Shown in pieces: positions 35,735 through 48,449 of a stretch of 64,000 bases of DNA. The notes beneath the pieces were generated by a model. The model was not told the DNA's origin and searched no databases. It saw only the letters and a list, made by a program, of their open reading frames with translations. The position numbers were made by a program, and so were the translations under genes. The stretch covers positions 8,990,001-9,054,000 of the forward strand of contig NW_027478161.1 in assembly GCF_051020975.1 (NCBI RefSeq), written 5' to 3'. This DNA is from Osmia lignaria lignaria (lineage: Eukaryota > Arthropoda > Insecta > Hymenoptera > Megachilidae). Numbering within the stretch: position 1 is the stretch's first letter; each line of letters starts with the position of its first letter.

Positions 35735-37986
35735 AATATCATAGAACATAAAAAGTAGGAAACATAATTCTCTACAAAAAAGGTCTCTTAACATTTTGCC
35801 ATAGCTCGCTTGGTTTCCGAGATATTTGCAGATTTATCTCAAGGGAAGGGGCCTAACGGACATATTTCGAGATATTTCTTCTTCTTGTTGTTCTTCTTCT
35901 GCACAGCTAAGCTGGAAGTGGCATTTGCGGCTCGCACTATTGCAGAGTTATCTCAAAGAAAGGGGCCACGGTGTTTCTGTATCTCTATTATGTTGGTGCG
36001 GCTTCGGAACTTTTAAATATCTTGATATATCTCGAGAACTACGCATCTGATCAAAAAATATCATAGAACATAAAAAGTAGGAAACTTGATTCTCTACAAA
36101 AAAGGTCTCTTAACATTTTGCCATACCTCGCTTCGTTTCCGAGATATTTGCAGATTTATCTCAAGGGAAGGGGCCTGACGGACATATTTCGAGATATTTC
36201 TTCTTCTTGTTGTTCTTCTTCTGCACAGCTAAGCTGGAAGTGGCATTTGCGGCTCGCACTAGTGCAGAGTTATCTCAAAGAAAGGGGCCACGGTGTTTCT
36301 GTATCTGTATTATGTTGGTGCGGCGTCGCAACTTTTAAATATCTTGATATATCTCGAGAACTACGCATCTGATCAAAAAATATCATAGAACATAAAAAGT
36401 AGGAAACTTAATTCTCTACAAAAAAGGTCTCTTAACATTTCGCTATAGCTCGCTTCGTTTCCGAGATATTTGCAGATTTATCTCAAGGGAAGGGGCCTGA
36501 CGGACATATTTCGAGATATTTCTTCTTCTTGTTGTTCTTCTTCTGCACAGCTAAGCTGGAAGTGGCATTTGCGGCTCGCACTATTGCAGAGTTATCTCAA
36601 AGAAAGGGGCCAGGGTGTTTCTGTATCTCTATTATGTTGGTGCGGCTTCGTAACTTTTAAATATCTAGATATATCTCGAAAACTACGCTTCTGATCAAAA
36701 AATATCATAGAACATAAATTGTAGGAAACATAATTCTCTACAAAAAAGGTCTCTTAACATTTTGCCATAGCTCGCTTCGTTTCCGAGATATTTGCAGATT
36801 TATCTCAAGGGAAGGGGCCTGACGGACGTATTTCGAGATATTTCTTCTTCTTGTTGTTCTTCCTCTGCACAGCTAAGCTGGAAGTGGCATTTGCGGCTCG
36901 CACTAGTGCAGAGTTATCTCAAAGAAAGGGGCCACGGTGTTTCTGTATCTCTATTATGTTGGTGCGGCTTCGGAACTTTTAAATATCTTGATATATCTCG
37001 AGAACTACGCATCTGATCAAAAAATATCATAGAACATAAAAAGTAGGAAACTTAATTCTCTACAAAAAAGGTCTCTTAACATTTTGCCATAGCTCGCTTC
37101 GTTTCCGAGATATTTGCAGATTTATCTCAAGGGAAGGGGCCTAACGGACATATTTCGAGAAGTTTCTTCTTCTTGTTGTTCTTCTTCTGCACAGCTAAGC
37201 TGGAAGTGGCATTAGCGGCTCGCAATAGTGCACAGTTATCTCAAAGAAAGGGGCCACGGTGTTTCTGTATCTCTAATATGTTGGTGCGGCTTCGGAACTT
37301 TTAAGTATCTCGATATATCTCGAAAACTACGCTTCTGATCAAAAAATATCATAGAACATAAATTGTAGGAAACATAATTCTCTACAAAAAACGTCTCTTA
37401 ACATTTTGCCATAGCTCGCTTCGTTTCCGAGATATTTGCAGATTCAGCTCAAAGGAACTGGCCTGACGGACATATTTCGAGATATTTCTTCTTCTTGTTG
37501 TTCTTCCTCTGCACAGCTAAGCTGGAAGTGGCATTTGCAGCTCGCAATAGTGCAGAGTTATCTCAAAGAAAGGGGCCACGGTGTTTCTGTATCTATTATG
37601 TTGGTGCGGCTTCGGAACTTTTAAATATCTCGATATATCTCGAAAACTACGCTTCTGATCAAAAAATATCATAGAACATAAATTGTAGGAAACATAATTC
37701 TCTACAAAAAAGGTCTCTCAACATTTTGCCATAGCTCGCTTCGTTTCCGAGATATTTGCAGATATATCTCAAGGGCAGGGGCCTGACGGACATATTTCGA
37801 GATATTTCTTCTTCTTGTTGTTCTTCTTCTGCACAGCTAAGCTGGAAGTGGCATTTACAGCTCGCAATAGTGCAGAGTTATCTCAAAGAAAGGGGCCACG
37901 GTGTTTCTGTATCTCTATTATGTTGGTGCGGCTTCGGAACTTTTAAATATCTTGATATATCTCGAGAACTACGCATCTGATCAAAA
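35735..37986 (+). repeat. 10-monomer higher-order repeat, shortened third copy
   Basis: Units 112-118 match units 57-60 and 63-65, including the rare CATACCTCGC and CGCAAC markers of copy 2. The counterparts of units 61-62 (19315-19958) are missing, and the following unit at 37987 corresponds to unit 67, so unit 66 is missing too. Shared CGCAAC shows closer kinship to copy 2 (18349) than to copy 1 (15131). Confidence 0.85.
37345..37664 (+). repeat. 320-bp monomer with the 2-bp deletion (unit 117)
   Basis: CT deletion, again preceded by the ATTAGCGG unit and followed by the TTTACAGCTCG unit. This places it in a third, shortened copy of the 10-monomer block. Confidence 0.95.
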
Positions 37987-38308
37987 AATATCATAGAACA
38001 TAAAAAGCAGGAAACTTAATTCTCTACAAAAAAGGTCTCTTAACATTTTGCCATAGCTCGCTTCGTTTCCGAGATATTTGCAGATTTATCTCAATGGAAG
38101 GGGCCTGACGGGCATATTTCGAGATATATCTTCTTCTTGTTGTTCTTCTTCTGCACAGCTAAGCTGGAAGTGGCATTTGCGGCTCGCACTATTGCAGAGT
38201 TATCTCAAAGAAAGGGGCCACGGTGTTTCTGTATCTCTATTATGTTGGTGCGGCTTCGTAACTTTTAAATATCTAGATATATCTCGAAAACTACGCTTCT
38301 GATCAAAA
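37987..38308 (+). repeat. Fusion monomer (unit 119)
   Basis: Same AATGGAAGG-to-ACTATTGCAG join as units 67, 86 and 126, with a private AAAAAGCAGG head. Here the GAGCCGCGG unit still follows, so it represents the first deletion without the second one seen after unit 67. Confidence 0.82.
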
Positions 38309-39274
38309 AATGTCATAGAACATAAATTGTAGGAAACATAATTCTCTACAAAAAAGGTCTCTTAACATTTTGCCATAGCTCGCTTGGTTTCCGAGATATT
38401 TGCAGATATATCTCAAGGGCAGGGGCCTGACGGACATATTTCGAGATATTTCTTCTTCTTGTTGTTCTTCTTCTGCACAGCTAAGCTGGAAGTGGCATTT
38501 ACAGCTCGCAATAGTGCAGAGTTATCTCAAAGAAAGGAGCCGCGGTGTTTCTGTATCTCTAATATGTTGGTGCGGCTTCGGAACTTTTAAGTATCTCGAT
38601 ATATCTCGAAAACTACGCTTCTGATCAAAAAATATCATAGAACATAAATTGTAGGAAACATAATTCTCTACAAAAAACGTCTCTTAACATTTTGCCATAG
38701 CTCGCTTCGTTTCCGAGATATTTGCAGATTCAGCTCAAAGGAACTGGCCTGACGGACATATTTCGAGATATTTCTTCTTCTTGTTGTTCTTCCTCTGCAC
38801 AGCTAAGGTGGAAGTGGCATTTGCAGCTCGCAATAGTGCAGAGTTATCTCAAAGAAAGGGGCCACGGTGTTTCTGTATCTCTATTATGTTGGTGCGGCTT
38901 CGGAACTTTTAAATATCTTGATATATCTCGAGAACTACGCGTCTGATCAAAAAATATCATAGAACATAAAAAGTAGGAAACATAATTCTCTACAAAAAAG
39001 GTCTCTTAACATTTTGCCATAGCTCGCGTCGTTTCCGAGATATTTGCAGATTTATCTCAAGGGAAGGGGCCTGACGGACATATTTCGAGATATTTCTTCT
39101 TCTTGTTGTTCTTCCTCTGCACAGCTAAGCTGGAAGTGGCATTTGCGGCTCGCACTAGTGCAGAGTTATCTCAAAGAAAGGGGCCACGGTGTTTCTGTAT
39201 CTCTACTATGTTGGTGCGGCTTCGGAACTTTTAAATATCTCGATATATCTCGAAAACTGCGCTTCTGATCAAAA

Positions 39275-39594
39275 AATATCATAGAGCGTAAATTGTAGGA
39301 AACATTATTCTCTACAAAAAAGGTCTCTTAACATTTTGCCATAGCACGCTTCGTTTCCGAGATATTTGCAGATTCATCGCAAGGGAAGTGGCCTGACGGA
39401 CATATTTCGAGATATTTCTTCTTCTTGTTGTTCTTCCTCTGCACAGCTAAGCTGGAAGTGGCATTTGCAGCTCGCAATAGTGCAGAGTTATCTCAAAGAA
39501 AGGGGCCACGGTGTTTCTGTATCTATTATGTTGGTGCGGCTTCGGAACTTTTAAATATCTCGATATATCTCGAAAACTACGCTTCTGATCAAAA
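39275..39594 (+). repeat. Mosaic 320-bp monomer with the 2-bp deletion (unit 123)
   Basis: The first half has the AGAGCGTAAA head and the GATTCATCGCAAGG...GTGG variant, with a private T-to-G change. The second half, from CCTCTGC onward, is that of the deletion units, including the CT loss. The join lies in the shared CTT-tract region. The next unit at 39595 is the TTTACAGCTCG type, as after every other deletion unit, so the join brought in the right-hand neighbours as well. Confidence 0.85.
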
Positions 39595-40238
39595 AATATC
39601 ATAGAACATAAATTGTAGGAAACATAATTCTCTACAAAAAAGGTCTCTCAACATTTTGCCATAGCTCGCTTCGTTTCCGAGATATTTGCAGATATATCTC
39701 AAGGGCAGGGGCCTGACGGACATATTTCGAGATATTTCTTCTTCTTGTTGTTCTTCTTCTGCACAGCTAAGCTGGAAGTGGCATTTACAGCTCGCAATAG
39801 TGCAGAGTTATCTCAAAGAAAGGGGCCACGGTGTTTCTGTATCTCTATTATGTTGGTGCGGCTTCGGAACTTTTAAATATCTTGATATATCTCGAGAACT
39901 ACGCATCTGATCAAAAAATATCATAGAACATAAAAAGTAGGAAACTTAATTCTCTACAAAAAAGGTCTCTTAACATTTTGCCATAGCTCGCTTCGTTTCC
40001 GAGATATTTGCAGATTTATCTCAAGGGAAGGGGCCTAACGGACATATTTCGAGATATTTCTTCTTCTTGTTGTTCTTCTTCTGCACAGCTAAACTGGAAG
40101 TGGCATTTCCAGCTCGCAATAGTGCAGAGTTATCTCAAAGAAAGGAGCCACGGTGTTTCTGTATCTCTATTATGTTGGTGCGGCTTCGGAACTTTTAAAT
40201 ATCTTGATATATCTCGAGAACTACGCATCTGATCAAAA

Positions 40239-40560
40239 AATATCATAGAACATAAAAAGTAGGAAACTTAATTCTCTACAAAAAAGGTCTCTTAACATTT
40301 TGCCATAGCTCGCTTCGTTTCCAAGATATTTGCAGATTTATCTCAATGGAAGGGGCCTGACGGGCATATTTCGAGATATATCTTCTTCTTGTTGTTCTTC
40401 TTCTGCACAGCTAAGCTGGAAGTGGCATTTGCGGCTCGCACTATTGCAGAGTTATCTCAAAGAAAGGGGCCACGGTGTTTCTGTATCTCTATTATGTTGG
40501 TGCGGCTTCGTAACTTTTAAATATCTAGATATATCTCGAAAACTACGCTTCTGATCAAAA
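40239..40560 (+). repeat. Fusion monomer (unit 126)
   Basis: Same join as 37987-38308 and also followed by the GAGCCGCGG unit. It keeps CCAAGATATT near 40322, an allele shared with two of the three 7-mer copies (3300 and 7808). Confidence 0.82.
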
Positions 40561-41526
40561 AATGTCATAGAACATAAATTGTAGGAAACATAATTCTCTA
40601 CAAAAAAGGTCTCTTAACATTTTGCCATAGCTCGCTTGGTTTCCGAGATATTTGCAGATATATCTCAAGGGCAGGGGCCTGACGGACATATTTCGAGATA
40701 TTTCTTCTTCTTGTTGTTCTTCTTCTGCACAGCTAAGCTGGAAGTGGCATTTACAGCTCGCAATAGTGCAGAGTTATCTCAAAGAAAGGAGCCGCGGTGT
40801 TTCTGTATCTCTAATATGTTGGTGCGGCTTCGGAACTTTTAAGTATCTCGATATATCTCGAAAACTACGCTTCTGATCAAAAAATATCATAGAACATAAA
40901 TTGTAGGAAACATAATTCTCTACAAAAAACGTCTCTTAACATTTTGCCATAGCTCGCTTCGTTTCCGAGATATTTGCAGATTCAGCTCAAAGGAACTGGC
41001 CTGACGGACATATTTCGAGATATTTCTTCTTCTTGTTGTTCTTCCTCTGCACAGCTAAGGTGGAAGTGGCATTTGCAGCTCGCAATAGTGCAGAGTTATC
41101 TCAAAGAAAGGGGCCACGGTGTTTCTGTATCTCTATTATGTTGGTGCGGCTTCGGAACTTTTAAATATCTTGATATATCTCGAGAACTACGCGTCTGATC
41201 AAAAAATATCATAGAACATAAAAAGTAGGAAACATAATTCTCTACAAAAAAGGTCTCTTAACATTTTGCCATAGCTCGCGTCGTTTCCGAGATATTTGCA
41301 GATTTATCTCAAGGGAAGGGGCCTGACGGACATATTTCGAGATATTTCTTCTTCTTGTTGTTCTTCCTCTGCACAGCTAAGCTGGAAGTGGCATTTGCGG
41401 CTCGCACTAGTGCAGAGTTATCTCAAAGAAAGGGGCCACGGTGTTTCTGTATCTCTATTATGTTGGTGCGGCTTCGGAACTTTTAAATATCTCGATATAT
41501 CTCGAAAACTACGCTTCTGATCAAAA

Positions 41527-44424
41527 AATATCATAGAGCGTAAATTGTAGGAAACATTATTCTCTACAAAAAAGGTCTCTTAACATTTTGCCATAGCACG
41601 CTTCGTTTCCGAGATATTTGCAGATTCATCTCAAGGGAAGTGGCCTGACGGACATATTTCGAGATATTTCTTCTTCTTGTTGTTCTTCTTCTGCACAGCT
41701 AAGCTGGAAGTGGCATTTGCAGCTCGCAATAGTGCAGAGTTATCCCAAAGAAAGGGGCCACGGTGTTTCTGTATCTCTATTATGTTGGTGCGGCTTCGGA
41801 ACTTTTAAATATCTTGATATATCTCGAGAACTACGCATCTGATCAAAAAATATCATAGAACATAAAAAGTAGGATACTTAATTCTCTACAAAAAAGGTCT
41901 CTTAACATTTTGCCATAGCTCGCTTCGTTTCCGAGATATTTGCAGATTTATCTCAAGGGAAGGGGCCTGACGGACATATTTCGAGATATTTCTTCTTCTT
42001 GTTGTTCTTCTTCTGCACAGCTAAGCTGGAAGTGGCATTTGCGGCTCGCACTAGTGCAGAGTTATCTCAAAGAAAGGGGCCACGGTGTTTCTGTATCTCT
42101 ATTATGTTGGTGCGGCTTCGGAACTTTTAAATATCTTGATATATCTCGAGAACTACGCATCTGATCAAAAAATATCATAGAACATGAAAAGTAGGAAACA
42201 TAATTCTCTACAAAAAGGGTCTCTTAACATTTTGCCATAGCTCGCTTCGTTTCCGAGATATTTGCAGATTCATCTCAAGGGAAGTGGCCTGACGGACATA
42301 TTTCGAGATATTTCTTCTTCTTGTTGTTCTTCTTCTGCACAGCTAAGCTGGAAGTGGCATTTGCGGCTCGCACTAGTGCAGAGTTATCTCAAAGAAAGGG
42401 GCCACGGTGTTTCTGTATCTCTATTATGTTGGTGCGGCTTCGGAACTTTTAAATATCTCGATATATCTCGAAAACTACGCTTCTGATCAAAAAATATCAT
42501 AGAGCGTAAATTGTAGGAAACATTATTCTCTACAAAAAAGGTCTCTTAACATTTTGCCATAGCACGCTTCGTTTCCGAGATATTTGCAGATTCATCTCAA
42601 GGGAAGTGGCCTGACGGACATATTTCGAGATATTTCTTCTTCTTGTTGTTCTTCTTCTGCACAGCTAAGCTGGAAGTGGCATTTGCAGCTCGCAATAGTG
42701 CAGAGTTATCCCAAAGAAAGGGGCCACGGTGTTTCTGTATCTCTATTATGTTGGTGCGGCTTCGGAACTTTTAAATATCTTGATATATCGCGAGAACTAC
42801 GCATCTGATCAAAAAATATCATACTACATAAAAAGTAGGAAACTTAATTCTCTACAAGAAAGGTCTCTAAACATTTTGCCATAGCTCGCTTCGTTTCCGA
42901 GATATTTGCAGATTTATCTCAAGGGAAGGGGCCTGACGGACATATTTCGAGATATTTCTTCTTCTTGTTGTTCTTCTTCTGCACAGCTAAGCTGGAAGTG
43001 GCATTTGCGGCTCGCACTAGTGCAGAGTTATCTCAAAGAAAGGGGCCACGGTGTTTCTGTATCTCTATTATGTTGGTGCGGCTTCGGAACTTTTAAATAT
43101 CTTGATATATCTCGAGAACTACGCATCTGATCAAAAAATATCATAGAACATGAAAAGTAGGAAACATAATTCTCTACAAAAAAGGTCTCTTAACATTTTG
43201 CCATAGCTCGCTTCGTTTCCGAGATATTTGCAGATTCATCTCAAGGGAAGTGGCCTGACGGACATATTTCGAGATATTTCTTCTTCTTGTTGTTCTTCTT
43301 CTGCACACTTAAGCTGGAAGTGGCATTTGCAGCTCGCAATAGTGCAGAGTTATCCCAAAGAAAGGGGCCACGGTGTTTCTGTATCTCTATTATGTTGGTG
43401 CGGCTTCGGAACTTTTAAATATCTTGATATATCTCGAGAACTACGCATCTGATCAAAAAATATCATAGAACATAAAAAGTAGGATACTTAATTCTCTACA
43501 AAAAAGGTCTCTTAACATTTTGCCATAGCTCGCTTCGTTTCCGAGATATTTGCAGATTTATCTCAAGGGAAGGGGCCTGACGGACATATTTCGAGATATT
43601 TCTTCTTCTTGTTGTTCTTCTTCTGCACAGCTAAGCTGGAAGTGGCATTTGCGGCTCGCACTAGTGCAGAGTTATCTCAAAGAAAGGGGCCACGGTGTTT
43701 CTGTATCTCTATTATGTTGGTGCGGCTTCGGAACTTTTAAATATCTTGATATATCTCGAGAACTACGCATCTGATCAAAAAATATCATAGAACATGAAAA
43801 GTAGGAAACATAATTCTCTACAAAAAAGGTCTCTTAACATTTTGCCATAGCTCGCTTCGTTTCCGAGATATTTGCAGATTCATCTCAAGGGAAGTGGCCT
43901 GACGGACATATTTCGAGATATTTCTTCTTCTTGTTGTTCTTCTTCTGCACAGCTAAGCTGGAAGTGGCATTTGCAGCTCGCAATAGTGCAGAGTTATCCC
44001 AAAGAAAGGGGCCACGGTGTTTCTGTATCTCTATTATGTTGGTGCGGCTTCGGAACTTTTAAATATCTTGATATATCTCGAGAACTACGCATCTGATCAA
44101 AAAATATCATAGAACATAAAAAGTAGGATACTTAATTCTCTACAAAAAAGGTCTCTTAACATTTTGCCATAGCTCGCTTCGTTTCCGAGATATTTGCAGA
44201 TTTATCTCAAGGGAAGGGGCCTGACGGACATATTTCGAGATATTTCTTCTTCTTGTTGTTCTTCTTCTGCACAGCTAAGCTGGAAGTGGCATTTGCGGCT
44301 CGCACTAGTGCAGAGTTATCTCAAAGAAAGGGGCCACGGTGTTTCTGTATCTCTATTATGTTGGTGCGGCTTCGGAACTTTTAAATATCTCGATATATCT
44401 CGAGAACTACGCATCTGATCAAAA
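41527..44424 (+). repeat. 644-bp dimer array (B-type and A-type monomers alternating)
   Basis: Nine units, read as B A hybrid B A B A B A. B units carry GATTCATCTC, AAGTGGCC and TATCCCAAAG; A units carry GATTTATCTC, AAGGGGCC and ACTAGTGCAG. From 42493 four B-A pairs follow with a strict 644-bp period, though heads and tails vary between pairs (ACTACATAAA heads, ATCGCGAG near 42788). It is the cleanest short-period higher-order structure in the window. Confidence 0.88.
42171..42492 (+). repeat. Mosaic monomer (unit 132)
   Basis: B-type first half (GATTCATCTC, AAGTGGCC) joined to an A-type second half (ACTAGTGCAG, TATCTCAAAG) and the CTCGAAAAC tail. The switch is in the interval holding the CTT tract. 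It interrupts the B-A alternation. Confidence 0.78.
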
Positions 44425-44462
44425 AATATCATAGAACATAAAAAGTAGGAAACTTAATTCTC

Positions 44463-44471
44463 TATAAAAAA
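44463..44471 (+). promoter_or_regulatory. TATA-like site TATAAAAAA (unit 139)
   Basis: First unit of composite block J, again an AAACTGG/TTTCCAG unit followed by the CTTGCTTCG unit. Confidence 0.3.
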
Positions 44472-45189
44472 GGTCTCTTAACATTTTGCCATAGCTCGCT
44501 TCGTTTCCGAGATATTTGCAGATTTATCTCAAGGGAAGGGGCCTAACGGACATATTTCGAGATATTTCTTCTTCTTGTTGTTCTTCTTCTGCACAGCTAA
44601 ACTGGAAGTGGCATTTCCAGCTCGCAATAGTGCAGAGTTATCTCAAAGAAAGGAGCCACGGTGTTTCTGTATCTCTATTATGTTGGTGCGGCTTCGGAAC
44701 TTTTAAATATCTTGATATATCTCGAGAACTACGCATCTGATCAAAAAATATCATAGAACATAAAAAGTAGGAAACTTAATTCTCTACAAAAAAGGTCTCT
44801 TAACATTTTGCCATAGCTTGCTTCGTTTCCGAGATATTTGCAGATTTATCTCAAGGGAAGGGGCCTGACGGACATATTTCGAGATATTTCTTCTTCTTGT
44901 TGTTCTTCTTCTGCACAGCTAAGCTGGAAGTGGCATTTGCGGCTCGCACTAGTGCAGAGTTATCTCAAAGAAAGGGGCCACGGTGTTTCTGTATCTGTAT
45001 TATGTTGGTGCGGCTTCGGAACTTTTAAATATCTTGATATATCTCGAGAACTACGCCTCTGATCAAAAAATATCATAGAACATAAAAAGTAGGAAACTTA
45101 ATTCTCTACAAAAAAGGTCTCTTAACATTTCGCCATAGCTCGCTTCGTTTCCGAGATATTTGCAGATTTATCTCAAGGGAAGGGGCCTG

Positions 45190-48100
45190 ACGGACATATT
45201 TCGAGATATTTCTTCTTCTTGTTGTTCTTCTTCTGCACAGCTAAGCTGGAAGTGGCATTTGCGGCTCGCACTATTGCAGAGTTATCTCAAAGAAAGGGGC
45301 CACGGTGTTTCTGTATCTCTATTATGTTGGTGCGGCTTCGTAACTTTTAAATATCTAGATATATCTCGAAAACTACGCTTCTGATCAAAAAATATCATAG
45401 AACATAAATTGTAGGAAACATAATTCTCTACAAAAAAGGTCTCTTAACATTTTGCCATAGCTCGCTTGGTTTCCGAGATATTTGCAGATATATCTCAAGG
45501 GCAGGGGCCTGACGGACATATTTCGAGATATTTCTTCTTCTTGTTGTTCTTCTTCTGCACAGCTAAGCTGGAAGTGGCATTTACAGCTCGCAATAGTGCA
45601 GAGTTATCTCAAAGAAAGGAGCCGCGGTGTTTCTGTATCTCTAATATGTTGGTGCGGCTTCGGAACTTTTAAGTATCTCGATATATCTCGAAAACTACGC
45701 TTCTGATCAAAAAATATCATAGAACATAAATTGTAGGAAACATAATTCTCTACAAAAAACGTCTCTTAACATTTTGCCATAGCTCGCTTCGTTTCCGAGA
45801 TATTTGCAGATTCAGCTCAAAGGAACTGGCCTGACGGACATATTTCGAGATATTTCTTCTTCTTGTTGTTCTTCTTCTGCACAGCTAAGCTGGAAGTGGC
45901 ATTTGCGGCTCGCACTATTGCAGAGTTATCCCAAAGAAAGGGGCCACGGTGTTTCTGTATCTCTATTATGTTGGTGCGGCTTCGGAACTTTTAAATATCT
46001 TGATATATCGCGAGAACTACGCATCTGATCAAAAAATATCATACTACGTAAAAAGTAGGAAACTTAATTCTCTACAAGAAAGGTCTCTAAACATTTTGCC
46101 ATAGCTCGCTTCGTTTCCGAGATATTTGCAGATTTATCTCAAGGGAAGGGGCCTGACGGACATATTTCGAGATATTTCTTCTTCTTGTTGTTCTTCTTCT
46201 GCACAGCTAAGCTGGAAGTGGCATTTGCGGCTCGCACTAGTGCAGAGTTATCTGAAAGAAAGGGGCCACGGTGTTTCTGTATCTGTATTATGTTGGTGCG
46301 GCTTCGGAACTTTTAAATATCTTGATATATCTGGAGAACTACGCATCTGATCAAAAAATATCATAGAACATAAAAAGTAGGAAACATAATTCTCTACAAA
46401 AAAGGTCTCTTAACATTTTGCCATAGCTCGCTTGGTTTCCGAGATATTTGCAGATTTATCTCAAGGGAAGGGGCCTAACGGACATATTTCGAGATATTTC
46501 TTCTTCTTGTTGTTCTTCTTCTGCACAGCTAAGCTGGAAGTGGCATTTGCGGCTCGCACTATTGCAGAGTTATCTCAAAGAAAGGGGCCACGGTGTTTCT
46601 GTATCTCTATTATGTTGGTGCGGCTTCGTAACTTTTAAATATCTAGATATATCTCGAAAACTACGCTTCTGATCAAAAAATATCATAGAACATAAATTGT
46701 AGGAAACATAATTCTCTACAAAAAAGGTCTCTTAACATTTTGCCATAGCTCGCTTGGTTTCCGAGATATTTGCAGATATATCTCAAGGGCAGGGGCCTGA
46801 CGGACATATTTCGAGATATTTCTTCTTCTTGTTGTTCTTCTTCTGCACAGCTAAGCTGGAAGTGGCATTTACAGCTCGCAATAGTGCAGAGTTATCTCAA
46901 AGAAAGGAGCCGCGGTGTTTCTGTATCTCTAATATGTTGGTGCGGCTTCGGAACTTTTAAGTATCTCGATATATCTCGAAAACTACGCTTCTGATCAAAA
47001 AATATCATAGAACATAAATTGTAGGAAACATAATTCTCTACAAAAAACGTCTCTTAACATTTTGCCATAGCTCGCTTCGTTTCCGAGATATTTGCAGATT
47101 CAGCTCAAAGGAACTGGCCTGACGGACATATTTCGAGATATTTCTTCTTCTTGTTGTTCTTCTTCTGCACAGCTAAGCTGGAAGTGGCATTTGCGGCTCG
47201 CACTATTGCAGAGTTATCCCAAAGAAAGGGGCCACGGTGTTTCTGTATCTCTATTATGTTGGTGCGGCTTCGGAACTTTTAAATATCTTGATATATCGCG
47301 AGAACTACGCATCTGATCAAAAAATATCATACTACGTAAAAAGTAGGAAACTTAATTCTCTACAAGAAAGGTCTCTAAACATTTTGCCATAGCTCGCTTC
47401 GTTTCCGAGATATTTGCAGATTTATCTCAAGGGAAGGGGCCTGACGGACATATTTCGAGATATTTCTTCTTCTTGTTGTTCTTCTTCTGCACAGCTAAGC
47501 TGGAAGTGGCATTTGCGGCTCGCACTAGTGCAGAGTTATCTGAAAGAAAGGGGCCACGGTGTTTCTGTATCTGTATTATGTTGGTGCGGCTTCGGAACTT
47601 TTAAATATCTTGATATATCTGGAGAACTACGCATCTGATCAAAAAATATCATAGAACATAAAAAGTAGGAAACATAATTCTCTACAAAAAAGGTCTCTTA
47701 ACATTTTGCCATAGCTCGCTTGGTTTCCGAGATATTTGCAGATTTATCTCAAGGGAAGGGGCCTAACGGACATATTTCGAGATATTTCTTCTTCTTGTTG
47801 TTCTTCTTCTGCACAGCTAAGCTGGAAGTGGCATTTGCGGCTCGCACTATTGCAGAGTTATCTCAAAGAAAGGGGCCACGGTGTTTCTGTATCTCTATTA
47901 TGTTGGTGCGGCTTCGTAACTTTTAAATATCTAGATATATCTCGAAAACTACGCTTCTGATCAAAAAATATCATAGAACATAAATTGTAGGAAACATAAT
48001 TCTCTACAAAAAAGGTCTCTTAACATTTTGCCATAGCTCGCTTGGTTTCCGAGATATTTGCAGATATATCTCAAGGGCAGGGGCCTGACGGACATATTTC

Positions 48101-48449
48101 GAGATATTTCTTCTTCTTGTTGTTCTTCTTCTGCACAGCTAAGCTGGAAGTGGCATTTACAGCTCGCAATAGTGCAGAGTTATCTCAAAGAAAGGAGCCG
48201 CGGTGTTTCTGTATCTCTAATATGTTGGTGCGGCTTCGGAACTTTTAAGTATCTCGATATATCTCGAAAACTACGCTTCTGATCAAAAAATATCATAGAA
48301 CATAAATTGTAGGAAACATAATTCTCTACAAAAAACGTCTCTTAACATTTTGCCATAGCTCGCTTCGTTTCCGAGATATTTGCAGATTCAGCTCAAAGGA
48401 ACTGGCCTGACGGACATATTTCGAGATATTTCTTCTTCTTGTTGTTCTT
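45190..48449 (+). repeat. 4-monomer tandem duplication (1288 bp), about 2.5 copies
   Basis: Four variants repeat with a 1288-bp period: CGTAAC/TCTAGATAT; GAGCCGCGG; CAGCTCAAAGG with ACTATTGCAG, CCCAAAG and ATCGCGAG; then TCTGAAAG with TCTGGAG. Markers pair exactly: ACTACGTAAA near 46042 and 47330, TCTGGAG near 46331 and 47619. Periodicity begins after 45189 (CCTGACGG in the first unit versus CCTAACGG later) and ends by 48451, where CTCTGC replaces TTCTGC. One copy only is present in the related region 54085-55694, which reads ACTACCTAAA at the first marker. Confidence 0.9.

Larger units (their letters stand above)
37987..41526 (+). repeat. Array block H: 6- and 7-unit derivatives of the early 7-mer
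   Basis: Units 119-122 match units 126-129 at a lag of 2252 bp: the AATGGAAGG/CGTAAC fusion, GAGCCGCGG, CAGCTCAAAGG with AAGGTGG, and CTCGCGTCG units. Between them lie the mosaic deletion unit 123, a TTTACAGCTCG unit, and an AAACTGG/TTTCCAG unit that the first copy lacks. Private changes in the first copy include CTCTACTATG near 39202 and AACTGCGC near 39257. Confidence 0.8.
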
